From Bacillota bacterium (GTDB lineage Bacteria > Bacillota > Clostridia > Caldicoprobacterales > Xylanivirgaceae): a DNA stretch of 64,000 bases. The notes beneath the pieces were generated by a model. That model was not told the origin of the DNA. It searched no databases and saw nothing but the letters and a program-made list of their open reading frames with translations. Positions 30,517 through 40,602 of the stretch are shown here, one piece after another (position 1 is the first letter of the stretch; each line of letters begins with the position of its first letter). Both the position numbers and the translations under genes were made by a program. Location: positions 62,001-126,000 of the forward strand of contig JAMOAB010000175.1 of assembly GCA_023621995.1 (NCBI GenBank), read 5' to 3'.

Positions 30517-31752
30517 TTATAACTTCTTGTATTTTTTACTTTTTTCTACTGTAACTACATTACAATTGACAACACCATCATGTAGCATTATATCTATATT
30601 ATCTTTTTGGACTATTTGGTCTATGCTACGAATAACCTGTCCACTTTTGTCAGCCACCATGGCATATCCCCTAGATAAAACTTCCAGTGGACTTAAGGCA
30701 TCTAGGTAAGCTGATAGGCTCGCCAGTTGTTTCTTGCTTTTTTCCACAATTTCCTTCATAGAGGAAATCATACGATCACCAAGATTGTCCAATTCAATCC
30801 CATAAGTGTTTATAAGTCTGTCTGGATATTTAAGAGAATAACTATTTTGAAGCATCTTTAACTTTTCTGTTTTAACATCAAATAATCTTCGTATAGAGAC
30901 GTATAGGCGCCTAGTCAATGTTATTAGCATTTGACTATAATATAGCATATCTGGTGCAACTAGTTCAGCAGCAGCTGATGGAGTAGGCGCCCTCAAATCT
31001 GCAACAAAATCTGCAATGGTATTATCTGTCTCATGTCCAATGGCAGAGACGACAGGAATTCTAGATCTCCATATTGCCCTTGCCACCTCTTCCTCATTAA
31101 AAGCCCAAAGTTCTTCTATTGAACCCCCACCTCGTCCTACAATTATGACGTCAATATCTTCCCTAGTGTTGACATAGTCTAGAGCATTTCTTATTTGAGC
31201 TGAAGCATTAACTCCTTGTACTAGTACGGGAACCACCAGTATATCTATTGTCTTATCACGTCTCTTCATAATATTTATAATATCTCTAACTGCAGCTCCA
31301 GTGTGGGAAGTGATAATAGCCACCTTTTTAGGAAATGGTGGTATTGTTTTTTTATATTGGGCGTCAAACAAACCCTCATTAGCTAACTTTTTTTTAAGAG
31401 ACTCGTAGGCGGCATAGAGATCGCCTATTCCATCACGTTCCATATCGTATACATATAATTGGTATTGCCCTTCCTTACAATACAGGGATACCTTACCCCG
31501 TGTAAGCACCTGCATTCCATCAGAAGGTATAAAATTAAGATTTTCACAGTCCTGCCGAAACATTACACAATTTATTCGTGCCTGTTCATCTTTTAAAGTA
31601 AAATACATATGTCCCGAAGAATGAAGTTTGAGATTTGATAGTTCTCCCCTTATCCATATCTCATTTAAAATGGGATCGCGATGCAATAGGCTGCGAACAT
31701 AGTCATTTATTTGTTTTACACTGAACATAAATTTACTCATGGCTCTTTGCAC
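30517..31752 (-). CDS. xseA: Exodeoxyribonuclease VII large subunit
   Basis: 'VKQINDYVRSLLHRDPILNEIWIRGELSNLK', 'GRGGGSIEELWAFNEE'. Confidence 0.97.
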   Translation of the reverse strand: MQRAMSKFMFSVKQINDYVRSLLHRDPILNEIWIRGELSNLKLHSSGHMYFTLKDEQARINCVMFRQDCENLNFIPSDGMQVLTRGKVSLYCKEGQYQLYVYDMERDGIGDLYAAYESLKKKLANEGLFDAQYKKTIPPFPKKVAIITSHTGAAVRDIINIMKRRDKTIDILVVPVLVQGVNASAQIRNALDYVNTREDIDVIIVGRGGGSIEELWAFNEEEVARAIWRSRIPVVSAIGHETDNTIADFVADLRAPTPSAAAELVAPDMLYYSQMLITLTRRLYVSIRRLFDVKTEKLKMLQNSYSLKYPDRLINTYGIELDNLGDRMISSMKEIVEKSKKQLASLSAYLDALSPLEVLSRGYAMVADKSGQVIRSIDQIVQKDNIDIMLHDGVVNCNVVTVEKSKKYKKL

Positions 31753-32581
31753 AATACAAAGTATTCTCTAGAAGCATGGTTATAGTCATAGGTCCAACGC
31801 CCCCTGGCACTGGTGTTATCCAACCCGCCTTATTGATTGCCTCATCGAAATTTACATCACCATATAGCCTATTGCCTACTCTAGAAGTACCTACATCAAT
31901 AACCACTGCCCCTTCTTTTATGTAGGACCCGTCTATAAATTCTGGATTGCCAACAGCTACTATAAGTATGTCTGCCTTATTAGCTATATCCTTTAATTTC
32001 CTAGTTTTTGAATGACACATAGTAACTGTAGCATTTTTATTTAATAACATGAAAGAAACAGGCTTTCCTACTATGTTGCTCCTACCAATAACCACTGCAT
32101 GTTTGCCTTCAATTTGTATATCTGTTTCCTCTATAAGTTTCATAATTCCCTTTGCAGTACATGGTTCCAGTGTCTCTTCTCCGATGACAAGCTTGCCCAC
32201 ATTTATAGGGTGAAAACCGTCTACATCCTTCTTAGGATCTATGGCATTTAAAACTATCTGTGAATCTATGTGATTAGGAAGGGGAAGCTGAACCAATATG
32301 CCATGGACATTATGATCATTATTTAGCTCATGTATCTTATCCAAGAGTTGTTCCTCCGATATACTACTGTCGTATCGTATTATATTAGAGTTCATTCCAA
32401 CGCTTGCACAGCCCCTCTCTTTATTCCTTACATATATTTGGGAAGCAGGATCATCGCCCACAAGAATGACAGTTAAGCCTGGAACGATTCCGCTCTTCTG
32501 CTTCAATTGGAGTGTTCTTTTTTTTATATCCTCTTTTATCCTATCAGCTATTACTTTTCCATCGATTATGTTAGCCGCCAT
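31733..32581 (-). CDS. folD: Bifunctional methylenetetrahydrofolate dehydrogenase/cyclohydrolase
   Basis: 'GILVQLPLPNHID', 'PGGVGPMTITMLLENT'. Confidence 0.98.
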   Translation of the reverse strand: MAANIIDGKVIADRIKEDIKKRTLQLKQKSGIVPGLTVILVGDDPASQIYVRNKERGCASVGMNSNIIRYDSSISEEQLLDKIHELNNDHNVHGILVQLPLPNHIDSQIVLNAIDPKKDVDGFHPINVGKLVIGEETLEPCTAKGIMKLIEETDIQIEGKHAVVIGRSNIVGKPVSFMLLNKNATVTMCHSKTRKLKDIANKADILIVAVGNPEFIDGSYIKEGAVVIDVGTSRVGNRLYGDVNFDEAINKAGWITPVPGGVGPMTITMLLENTLYCAKSHE

Positions 32582-33545
32582 AACAACTCATCCCTTCATA
32601 ATGTTTTATACCTAATAATGCTGCCCCAACTGCATTGTCTTTAGCAAGTTTGGGGTCAGCAAAAAATAATCGTATATTATTATCTTGTTCCTTTTTAAAT
32701 TTTGCACACAATTTTTTCCTTAAAATATGGCTCGAAGTCACTCCTCCTACTAATAATATGTCTGTCAACCCGGTCTTTTCCGTGCCCTTTTTAATCCATT
32801 TATATAGCGTATCTGCCAAACAGTTGTAAACTGAAATTGCAATATCTTCTTTTCTATGCCCACTTTCTATCAGTTTTTTAGTATATGTTTCAGCACCAGA
32901 AAAACCTATTTTATCCCCTCGAACAAATGTTGGAATAGTAATAGCACCATCTTCACCTAAGTTGGCCATCTTTTCTAGTCCTGCACCGGCTGGGAAGTCA
33001 AGTCCCATGGCCACACCTATCCTATCAACAAATTGGCCTGCATGTAAATCCTGTGTGTTGCCTATTATTTCAATTTCATAGGTCTTTTGAAAATCGGATA
33101 TTTTAAGAAGCTCTGATGTGCCACCAGAAAAATGAACTGATAGGAATTCATTAGAATTAGGTCCCTTTGCCGAATACTTTCCTGCCATTATATGAGACTC
33201 CTGGTGACTCACCGAACAAAAGGGTACTCCTAAAAAATCGGAAATTACCTTGCCAATTACATTGCTTACAAGAAATACAGGCATATATGAATTGGCCACA
33301 GGACGGGGTTTAGTAGTACTACACACTATCGCTATCTTTTTCGTATTCACTTTCTTAACTATATCCTCACTTATACTAGGAATATTTTGTAAATGTTTAA
33401 ATATGGCGTTTGACTGTCTGAGTCCAAGTTTACCCCTTTCCACTTCTAAAATAACCTGGCTATTGTATGCAATTTTACCTTCAAAGGATACTAAGGCAAA
33501 TGATGTTGTATAGCAACTCGTATCAATACCTAATGCATATCTCAT
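32571..33545 (-). CDS. Kae1/TsaD-like (O-sialoglycoprotein endopeptidase-family) paralogue
   Basis: 'LGIDTSCYTTSFALV', HxxxH in 'VSHQESHIMAG', 'FVDRIGVAMGLDFPAGAGLEKMA', 'LLVGGVTSS'. Confidence 0.85.
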   Translation of the reverse strand: MRYALGIDTSCYTTSFALVSFEGKIAYNSQVILEVERGKLGLRQSNAIFKHLQNIPSISEDIVKKVNTKKIAIVCSTTKPRPVANSYMPVFLVSNVIGKVISDFLGVPFCSVSHQESHIMAGKYSAKGPNSNEFLSVHFSGGTSELLKISDFQKTYEIEIIGNTQDLHAGQFVDRIGVAMGLDFPAGAGLEKMANLGEDGAITIPTFVRGDKIGFSGAETYTKKLIESGHRKEDIAISVYNCLADTLYKWIKKGTEKTGLTDILLVGGVTSSHILRKKLCAKFKKEQDNNIRLFFADPKLAKDNAVGAALLGIKHYEGMSCYGG

Positions 33546-33976
33546 TGCTTATCTTCACCGCTCAATTTGTTTAGAAAATCTTCTGAGCGTACAAATCCGC
33601 CCAATACTCCATTTATGAAGGAACTAGATTTCTCATCCCCATATAGTTTGGCAAGTTCCACTGCCTCATTTATTGAAACCTTGTAAGGTATATCATCCAT
33701 ATATATCATCTCATATATTGCCAATCGTAAAATAGCTAGGTCAATTTTAGAGATACGATCAAAACGCCATCCCTTTACATGCCTTTTTATATATTCATCA
33801 ATCTTAGATTTATTACTATCTGCTCCATATATTACATCGTCTATATACTCTGCATCTACTTTATCAATCTTAAATTCATCCATCATCATACTTAAAGCAT
33901 CCATACTATAAGTCGAGGAAATATCCTTTTGATATAGTAGTCTCATTGCAACTTCTCTCGCAGCTTTCCTAGACAT
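33542..33976 (-). CDS. nusB: Transcription antitermination factor NusB
   Basis: 'MSRKAAREVAMRLLYQKDIS'; ATG at 33976 with GGGAGGAA upstream; the track's N-terminal extension overlaps the DUF2273 gene. Confidence 0.95.
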   Translation of the reverse strand: MSRKAAREVAMRLLYQKDISSTYSMDALSMMMDEFKIDKVDAEYIDDVIYGADSNKSKIDEYIKRHVKGWRFDRISKIDLAILRLAIYEMIYMDDIPYKVSINEAVELAKLYGDEKSSSFINGVLGGFVRSEDFLNKLSGEDKQ

Positions 33977-34010
33977 ATGTTCCTCCCTAATTCGATATAA
34001 TAAGCATATA

Positions 34011-34235
34011 TCACCATTTATCCTTATTAAATTTATCAAATACTGAATTAAAGTCATTACCACTATCAATTTTACTGCCTATCCACCATCCTAAAAATAT
34101 AAATAGTACTAGTAGGATAGAATGCCAAAATCCAATCGATAAGACAAGTATTCCAAATATCAATCCTATTATACCACCAAATACTTTACCCAAATTATTC
34201 TTTATGTACAGTTTAAGCTTTTCTCCATTGAACAT
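34011..34235 (-). CDS. DUF2273 domain-containing small membrane protein
   Basis: 'GKVFGGIIGLIFGILVLSIGFWHSILLVLFIFLGWWIGSKID' next to amaP/asp23. Confidence 0.9.
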   Translation of the reverse strand: MFNGEKLKLYIKNNLGKVFGGIIGLIFGILVLSIGFWHSILLVLFIFLGWWIGSKIDSGNDFNSVFDKFNKDKW

Positions 34236-34246
34236 ATGAGTCCCCC

Positions 34247-34801
34247 CTATTCAACTCTATGTCTTTGAGGTTGAATCAGATCGTCAATAAATATTTGAAC
34301 TTCTTTTACATGTATTCCTGAAAGAGTTTCAATATATTCTTTAACTTCATCTTGTATTTTTTTTGTCAAGTCTGGAATTACCACATCTGGCATTATCATT
34401 AGCTTCAATTGGACACTTATTCCATCAATTTCTGATATGATATTGCTCTTTACATCCTTTACTTCATCAAATTTTCTTACAGCCTTTTGAGCAAGATTAT
34501 TTAAAGTACCAATAGATACTTTTATACCACCCAACTCGGTATTTTTGACAAGAGCTCCTGACAATGTTTTGCTCTTTTTCCCTGGAAACATTAGTTTTAT
34601 AGATGATATAAATAAAAATATAGCCACCAAAACAGTTATTAAATTGAGTACTAAGTTCCCCTTATAGTATAATCCAATGTACAAATTTACGTCATCAAAA
34701 GGAATTATTCCAATGGAAAACACAAATAGACATATGGATATAAGTAATACAATGACTAAAAATAGATAATAAATGATCTTTCCCATAATACTATCTTTCA
34801 T
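34247..34801 (-). CDS. amaP: Alkaline shock response membrane anchor protein AmaP
   Basis: Two TM segments, Asp23-like C-terminal region 'VVIPDLTKKIQDEVKEYIETLSGIHVKEVQIFIDDL'. Confidence 0.9.
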   Translation of the reverse strand: MKDSIMGKIIYYLFLVIVLLISICLFVFSIGIIPFDDVNLYIGLYYKGNLVLNLITVLVAIFLFISSIKLMFPGKKSKTLSGALVKNTELGGIKVSIGTLNNLAQKAVRKFDEVKDVKSNIISEIDGISVQLKLMIMPDVVIPDLTKKIQDEVKEYIETLSGIHVKEVQIFIDDLIQPQRHRVE

Positions 34802-34827
34802 TATATTTGCCCCTTTCCATCATCATG

Positions 34828-34860
34828 CAATAACCCTCTGAATTTTCAGAGGGTCTATTG
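34828..34860 (-). repeat. Intercistronic hairpin between the asp23-family gene and amaP
   Basis: CAATA-G(bulge)-ACCCTCTGAA / TTCAGAGGGT-TATTG. Confidence 0.65.
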
Positions 34861-34865
34861 GCTGT

Positions 34866-35306
34866 TTATTTCGTTTTAGTGTCTTCCAATTCAGGTTTCT
34901 CTTTAGCTTTTTCAGCTTCCTTAGCTTTTTCAGCTTTTTTCTCAAAATTAATCCCTTGAACATGGATATTAACCTCTACCACATTCAAACCTGTCATGGT
35001 CTCAACAGTCTTCTTTACATTTTCCTGTATCTCCCATGCCATCTCTGGCACTCTTACTCCATACTCTACTATTATGTAAAGGTCTATAGCTGCTTCTTTT
35101 TCACCGATTTCTACCTTAACACCCTTAGATAAGTTTTTCATCCCTAACATTTCAGTAAATCCGCCAGCAAACCCGCCACTCATCGCAGCAACACCTTTTA
35201 CTTCGGTGGCCGCAAGTCCAGCTATAATGGCAACAACTTCATCTGCAAAAGTAATCCTTCCATATTCATCAACCGATGTTTGTATAGTCTCTGACAAAGA
35301 GATCAT
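34866..35306 (-). CDS. Asp23/Gls24 family envelope stress response protein
   Basis: 'ADEVVAIIAGLAATEVKGVAAMSGGFAGGFTEMLGMKN'. Confidence 0.96.
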   Translation of the reverse strand: MISLSETIQTSVDEYGRITFADEVVAIIAGLAATEVKGVAAMSGGFAGGFTEMLGMKNLSKGVKVEIGEKEAAIDLYIIVEYGVRVPEMAWEIQENVKKTVETMTGLNVVEVNIHVQGINFEKKAEKAKEAEKAKEKPELEDTKTK

Positions 35307-35388
35307 CCCCTTTCGCTATTTTGTCCTACATAGTCAAATATATTATAACAAAACTTTTTTGATAATACAATTGAAATGCACCATAACT

Positions 35389-35958
35389 TTAAGATTTTGG
35401 TATTATTTTTATATTATCAGCTTGTTGTCCAGTTTCTCGTTTGACTATGTCTAAAATCTGTGCGACTTCTTCTGGAGAAAGATCATCCTTATCGACCACT
35501 ACATTTACCGAATTTTCATGAAGTATTACTACAACATCATTAAATCCTTTGGCCTTTATAAGACCTTCCACCCCTAGTTCCTTTTCCATGACATTTGTCA
35601 ACTCTAACAGCTGACTTTGAGCTTCTACCTTCATCTCTTTATCTGAATTAGGATTATCTATTATGTTTTTTATATACTCTATTTCTTTTTTTCTTGTATT
35701 CTCCCTGTCATATCTAAAATCCTTAAAAAAGTTTTTTGAAGAAGTCTCTATACTGCCATCTGTCTCCAGTTCCTGGTCAGTCGCTAGATCTTTAACTAAA
35801 ATATCATCTTCCTTCCTATCATCAATCAGCATATCCTCACTTTTTAAATCTGATGCATTTTGATTGTATCTAAAGTTTAGATACCCGGTTATTATCAGAA
35901 GAAACATTAAAATACCCATTATTATACTTTTTCTCTTTACAATCATTCTTTTACTCAC
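35389..35958 (-). CDS. spoIIIAH: Stage III sporulation protein AH
   Basis: Single TM plus SpoIIIAH-like domain at the end of the spoIIIA operon. Confidence 0.93.
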   Translation of the reverse strand: MSKRMIVKRKSIIMGILMFLLIITGYLNFRYNQNASDLKSEDMLIDDRKEDDILVKDLATDQELETDGSIETSSKNFFKDFRYDRENTRKKEIEYIKNIIDNPNSDKEMKVEAQSQLLELTNVMEKELGVEGLIKAKGFNDVVVILHENSVNVVVDKDDLSPEEVAQILDIVKRETGQQADNIKIIPKS

Positions 35959-36548
35959 TCCTTGTCAAAATTTTCATCCATTACAAATACCTCTACCTGA
36001 CTAGGGCTCACCCCTAAGGCAGTCTGCACCGCTTTTAAAAGTTCTAGCTTTACGTTTATATCATATGCTCCTTCTGCAATAACTATAACGCCTTTTACTT
36101 CTGGTTCAACTTCTTTTATGATAAGTGGACTTGTTCCATCTGAACCATTCATAGTCACTGCCTGATTATTTATATCATTTTGTATTATCTTTCTTATCCC
36201 TCCACCACTGTCTTGCTCCTCAGTTGTACTATTAGATTGGGTTGTATTCATAGCAGTTACAATTTCCTTGCTTGATACATATGTTATCATTACCTCCACC
36301 TTTCCTGCCCCTTTTATGGCAGATAGTTTTTGTTCTAACCTTTCTTCTTGTGTACTATAATTTTGATTGTCTTCTTCATTATTTATATTGTAAATCGTCT
36401 CATCATCTTCTAATTTATAAGGTGACTTCAGGGAAGATATGTATATACTAATTATTACAGCCATTATGAGTATGGTTACGATTATTTCGTAATTTTTAAT
36501 TTTTTTTATCTTTTCTTTAAGTTTTTGTATAACATTGTCAGATATCAT
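35955..36548 (-). CDS. spoIIIAG: Stage III sporulation protein AG
   Basis: 'RLEQKLSAIKGAGKVEVMITYVSSKEIV', operon position. Confidence 0.94.
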   Translation of the reverse strand: MISDNVIQKLKEKIKKIKNYEIIVTILIMAVIISIYISSLKSPYKLEDDETIYNINNEEDNQNYSTQEERLEQKLSAIKGAGKVEVMITYVSSKEIVTAMNTTQSNSTTEEQDSGGGIRKIIQNDINNQAVTMNGSDGTSPLIIKEVEPEVKGVIVIAEGAYDINVKLELLKAVQTALGVSPSQVEVFVMDENFDKE

Positions 36549-36563
36549 CTTTTATCCTCCTAT

Positions 36564-37124
36564 CTACCTATATATATCAATAACTATCTTATCTTTCGGC
36601 ACATTATAAATACTAGCTAGATAATCTACTATTCCATCTATATTCTCATTGGCTTTTTTAAATTCTATTTCTATAGGTGAATTGGTTTTGGGAGCTTTAG
36701 CTTTAACATGAATGTCCCTTATGTTATACATATATTCAGCCGTATTCTCTAGTCTTACTGTAGCAACAATATCCTCACATTGTATTACACTATTGAGCTG
36801 CATAGTAATTTGGTGTTCTATTTTCTTTTTGAATAGTTCTTCCATCTGTTGCTTTTGCATTGCATCTATGGCTTGCCCTTTTGATTCTATTGCCTTTATA
36901 TCTTCCAAAGTCTTTCCTTTACCTATATTCCCACCTGCCCATATTTCATTATTTATATTCAGAAAAGATTTTAATATCATTGTCACCATAGTTATATTTA
37001 TTATAAATTTTGAATATCTTTTAAAACTTCCGTTTGGAAGAGACATATTTGCAATAATGCCCAACATAGATAAAACTAAAATATTAGTAATAAGTGTTGT
37101 TATAGCAACTTTCAAAGGCCTCAC
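36564..37124 (-). CDS. spoIIIAF: Stage III sporulation protein AF
   Basis: N-terminal TM pair; operon position. Confidence 0.92.
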   Translation of the reverse strand: MRPLKVAITTLITNILVLSMLGIIANMSLPNGSFKRYSKFIINITMVTMILKSFLNINNEIWAGGNIGKGKTLEDIKAIESKGQAIDAMQKQQMEELFKKKIEHQITMQLNSVIQCEDIVATVRLENTAEYMYNIRDIHVKAKAPKTNSPIEIEFKKANENIDGIVDYLASIYNVPKDKIVIDIYR

Positions 37125-38294
37125 CTACCTCATAAAGAAAATTGAGTTCCCGGCAGCTACCATTATAGATATAGTAAGGAAAAAAATTAGAGCTATCCCC
37201 AACACTGTAACTAGCAGTATAACCATCACTTCACTCATATCACTCAAACAATTTGCAATTCTCTTATCCGAAATGAGCTCTATAAGGGCACTACTAACTT
37301 TATATACCATCAATATGGAAAATATTTTGATGGAAGGCACTAAGCATATCATCCCTATCACTAATAACCCTGCTACCCCTACAGCATTTTTTACAATTAT
37401 GGAACATCCTATAATGGTATCTACAGTCTGAGAAAATAATCCTCCTACTATAGGTACAAAACTTTCTATTGCATACTTAGTAGTTCTTATTGATATACCA
37501 TCAAACGTAGTAGCCACAACACCCTGTATCACCATTACTCCAATAAAAATTGTAAAAGTTATTCCTAGCATCCATGAACACACATTATTAACTAGACCTT
37601 TTAAGTTTGTAAGTTTAGTATCGCTATCTATGTTAGAAATGATAGATAAGACCGATGAAAAAAATATTAAAGGCAATATTACACTTTTTAGAAAGGATCC
37701 TACAAAACCTACTATTAGCATGAAATGGGGTTGTAGGATTGCTGACGTATTTACACCTCCTATAGCCAATATCAAGGCTAGTAAGCTGGGGAATACTATA
37801 TGCATAAATGCTACCATGTTTTCAATAGCTTGCCTACCAATCTGTAGTATATACATTACATTCCTGAAAATTATTGTTACTATTGTTATATAACAAGCAA
37901 AATAGGCAATATCTCCAATAGATGTGTCTTCAAAAGCATCTGTAAAACTATTTATAACACCACATAATATGGCAATTATCAATAATTCAATCAATAATTT
38001 ATAGTTATATCTAATCTCTTTAAATAACAGATATTTTATATTCTCTACAATATCTCTACCGCTTAATCTATATCTGTTAAGGGCTATATCTTTTATCAAT
38101 TTACCTGCATTAATATCTCTGACAGTGGGAATATCATCCATATTCACTATCTCCTTCAAAAAATCATCCCAACTAGAAGTATCTACCAAGTCTATGTTTT
38201 CCATTATTATATGTTCATCATATACATTAGATCTGGCATATGCTACAGATGATACAAATAACATTGACATTAGAATTAAAAATAGTTTTTTCAT
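37125..38294 (-). CDS. spoIIIAE: Stage III sporulation protein AE
   Basis: Polytopic, 'GGVNTSAILQPHFML', 'ESFVPIVGGLFSQTVDTI'. Confidence 0.96.
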   Translation of the reverse strand: MKKLFLILMSMLFVSSVAYARSNVYDEHIIMENIDLVDTSSWDDFLKEIVNMDDIPTVRDINAGKLIKDIALNRYRLSGRDIVENIKYLLFKEIRYNYKLLIELLIIAILCGVINSFTDAFEDTSIGDIAYFACYITIVTIIFRNVMYILQIGRQAIENMVAFMHIVFPSLLALILAIGGVNTSAILQPHFMLIVGFVGSFLKSVILPLIFFSSVLSIISNIDSDTKLTNLKGLVNNVCSWMLGITFTIFIGVMVIQGVVATTFDGISIRTTKYAIESFVPIVGGLFSQTVDTIIGCSIIVKNAVGVAGLLVIGMICLVPSIKIFSILMVYKVSSALIELISDKRIANCLSDMSEVMVILLVTVLGIALIFFLTISIMVAAGNSIFFMR

Positions 38295-38305
38295 ATGCTT
38301 CCACC

Positions 38306-38707
38306 TTAAACATTATTCAGAATATCGACTATTATCCCCATAAGAGCAGTCAATATAGGTATGGCTAAATTCATAATTATTATCTTCCCTCCTAGCTCAA
38401 TTTTCTTTCCAATGGCTTCTTCTCCAGCATCCTTGCATATTTGAGAGGCGAACTCGGCAATATATGCAATGCCAATTACTTTGAATACTGTCATAACATA
38501 TAAACTATCAATTCTAGATTGATTGACCATACTTATTATCACATTTATATTTGCTGAAAACTTTCCTATAATGAACGTAAATATAATTATGCCTGCAGTT
38601 ATACTAACTAAAATGGCCAATTCAGGATGTTCTTGTCTTATGATAAGCGCTATTATTGTTGCAACAATTCCTATAGACACAATCTGAAATATATCCATAA
38701 ATTGCAC
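38306..38707 (-). CDS. spoIIIAD: Stage III sporulation protein AD
   Basis: 'KVIGIAYIAEFASQICKDAGEEAIGKKIELGGKIIIM'. Confidence 0.97.
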   Translation of the reverse strand: MQFMDIFQIVSIGIVATIIALIIRQEHPELAILVSITAGIIIFTFIIGKFSANINVIISMVNQSRIDSLYVMTVFKVIGIAYIAEFASQICKDAGEEAIGKKIELGGKIIIMNLAIPILTALMGIIVDILNNV

Positions 38708-38712
38708 CTCTC

Positions 38713-38910
38713 TTAATAGAGCTGAAATATGCTTTTCACATTGGTAAACAAGTTATTTATAAGATTTACAACCATGAGAAGGACAATAACTATACCGGAT
38801 AATGTAACCATCATGGCTATCTCCTCCCTGCCTGCTTTTACTAAAACCTGATTTAATACAGTGACCAATATGCCTATTGCTGCAATTTTAAAAAGTATAT
38901 CTATGTTCAT
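38713..38910 (-). CDS. spoIIIAC: Stage III sporulation protein AC
   Basis: 65-aa two-TM protein 'LFKIAAIGILVTVLNQVLVKAGREEIAMMVTLSGIVIVL'. Confidence 0.97.
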   Translation of the reverse strand: MNIDILFKIAAIGILVTVLNQVLVKAGREEIAMMVTLSGIVIVLLMVVNLINNLFTNVKSIFQLY

Positions 38911-38925
38911 TTAACGATCCTCCTG

Positions 38926-39459
38926 TCAAAACAGTATAATTACAATGGTAAGTCCTGTTAGGAAACCTAAACTTCTGTACATCTTCTCATATCTATCCCT
39001 CTCTTCTTCCGCCTTTTGCTCCTGTTTTTTTAATTGAAGTTGTGCTAACTCAAATAATTGTTTCTGACTTGTCCTATCAACTATGCCTAATTGACAACCA
39101 AATCCCCTTATAACTTCATAGTCATCATTAGTGAACTTTAGATCCAATCGGTTTTTGTCTAATGCTAGCTCCCATGCTGCGTCTATGCCATCAACCCTCT
39201 TATCTGTCAGGTTTTTAGATACATCACATAAAAATCTGCCTATCACACCTTTTGTAGATTTTCCAACATTATCTAGGGCTTCTGGTAAAAATGTAGAATA
39301 ATAGATTATTTCTGTCTCCAATTTTGCAAGACAGACCTGTAGTATACGTATTTCCTTTAATCTGAATAAATACCTATTTGCTATTTGATTTCCTAGCATA
39401 CTAGAACAACATATTATAATTAAATTTAGTAATACCTTTATGAACATACTACATCCCAT
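38926..39459 (-). CDS. spoIIIAB: Stage III sporulation protein AB
   Basis: SpoIIIAB pattern 'RLKEIRILQVCLAKLETEIIYYSTFLPEAL'. Confidence 0.95.
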   Translation of the reverse strand: MGCSMFIKVLLNLIIICCSSMLGNQIANRYLFRLKEIRILQVCLAKLETEIIYYSTFLPEALDNVGKSTKGVIGRFLCDVSKNLTDKRVDGIDAAWELALDKNRLDLKFTNDDYEVIRGFGCQLGIVDRTSQKQLFELAQLQLKKQEQKAEEERDRYEKMYRSLGFLTGLTIVIILF

Positions 39460-39464
39460 CCCCT

Positions 39465-40436
39465 TTAAAGCTTAATTGGACTAGATAAGATTTGGGTCCT
39501 CTCTCTCCCGTCATACACCTTTTCTAGGGTTCCTATTCCCCTAGAGTTGCCTAATACCAGTATTCTATCAAAAAAACCCCTATCTACGACCTGCTTAAGT
39601 ATTGGACGTTTAAGTACATCTCCCACATCGCTTCCATGGGCTGATGTAATAATTTTTACACCACCATTTAGAGCTTCTTCAATTGCATCCATATCTTCCT
39701 CTCTGCCTATTTCATCAGTTATAATTACATTTGGTGACATAGATCTAATAATCATCATAATTCCTTCTGCTTTGGGACAAGCATCGAGTACATCTGTTTG
39801 GTATCCAATATCATTTTGAGGTACTCCCTTATAACATCCTGATATTTCTGAACGCTCATCTACAATAGATACTTTTACCCCGTTAAAATTCCTAAAACCA
39901 TTGCTAAGTTGCCTTGCTATATCACGTAGTAAAGTAGTTTTACCCATACCAGGTGGAGATATGATCAGAGTATGCATAACTTCATGGCCTTCTATTATAA
40001 AAGGCATTACACGATTAGCTACACCTTTTATCTCTCTAGATATCCTAAAGTTAAAAGAATTAATATATTTTAACGTTTTTATCCTTCCTCCTTCTAGGAC
40101 AGTTTGTCCTGCTAATCCCACCCTGAATCCTCCTTTTAGAGTTATATAACCATTACTCAATTCATCTTCTAGTGCATATATTGAATAGTTTGATATGAGT
40201 TGTACAATCCTTTGCGTATGCTCATTGATTATAATATATCCATTATTGGGTGATGAGCAGGGGCTACCATCCTCTCCTATGTAGTAATTTTTGCCACTGC
40301 TGATGACGGCAAGAGGGCGATTTTCCCTTATTCTTATCTCTTCCAAACTTATCAATACATCTCTTGGAATAGATAATATAATGTTTTGAATTTCCTGTGG
40401 CATTACATTTAAAATTACATCTAACCAGCTACACAT
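39465..40436 (-). CDS. spoIIIAA: Stage III sporulation protein AA (ATPase)
   Basis: Walker A 'ISPPGMGKTTLLRDIARQLS', 'VSIVDERSEI'. Confidence 0.97.
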   Translation of the reverse strand: MCSWLDVILNVMPQEIQNIILSIPRDVLISLEEIRIRENRPLAVISSGKNYYIGEDGSPCSSPNNGYIIINEHTQRIVQLISNYSIYALEDELSNGYITLKGGFRVGLAGQTVLEGGRIKTLKYINSFNFRISREIKGVANRVMPFIIEGHEVMHTLIISPPGMGKTTLLRDIARQLSNGFRNFNGVKVSIVDERSEISGCYKGVPQNDIGYQTDVLDACPKAEGIMMIIRSMSPNVIITDEIGREEDMDAIEEALNGGVKIITSAHGSDVGDVLKRPILKQVVDRGFFDRILVLGNSRGIGTLEKVYDGRERTQILSSPIKL

Positions 40437-40544
40437 ATAACTCGTCCCCCTTTTATTAATATGTATGTTATTTACCTTTCCATTATCACTTTTTTATAAA
40501 AGTTTTAATTAGAGTTGGTGTCTCTTACCATTTTTGTATACAAA

Positions 40545-40586
40545 AATGGGAGTTACCCATGGTTATCTCCATGGGTAACTCCCATT
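40545..40586 (-). terminator. Strong Rho-independent terminator upstream of spoIIIAA
   Basis: 18-bp stem AATGGGAGTTACCCATGG - 6 nt - CCATGGGTAACTCCCATT followed by TTT on the minus strand. Confidence 0.88.
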
Positions 40587-40602
40587 GGTTTTCAGAAAGA
40601 TT

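Noticed and set aside
36712-37431. 239-aa plus-strand ORF
   Set aside because: Antisense to spoIIIAF/spoIIIAE, which are secure; no RBS or domain.
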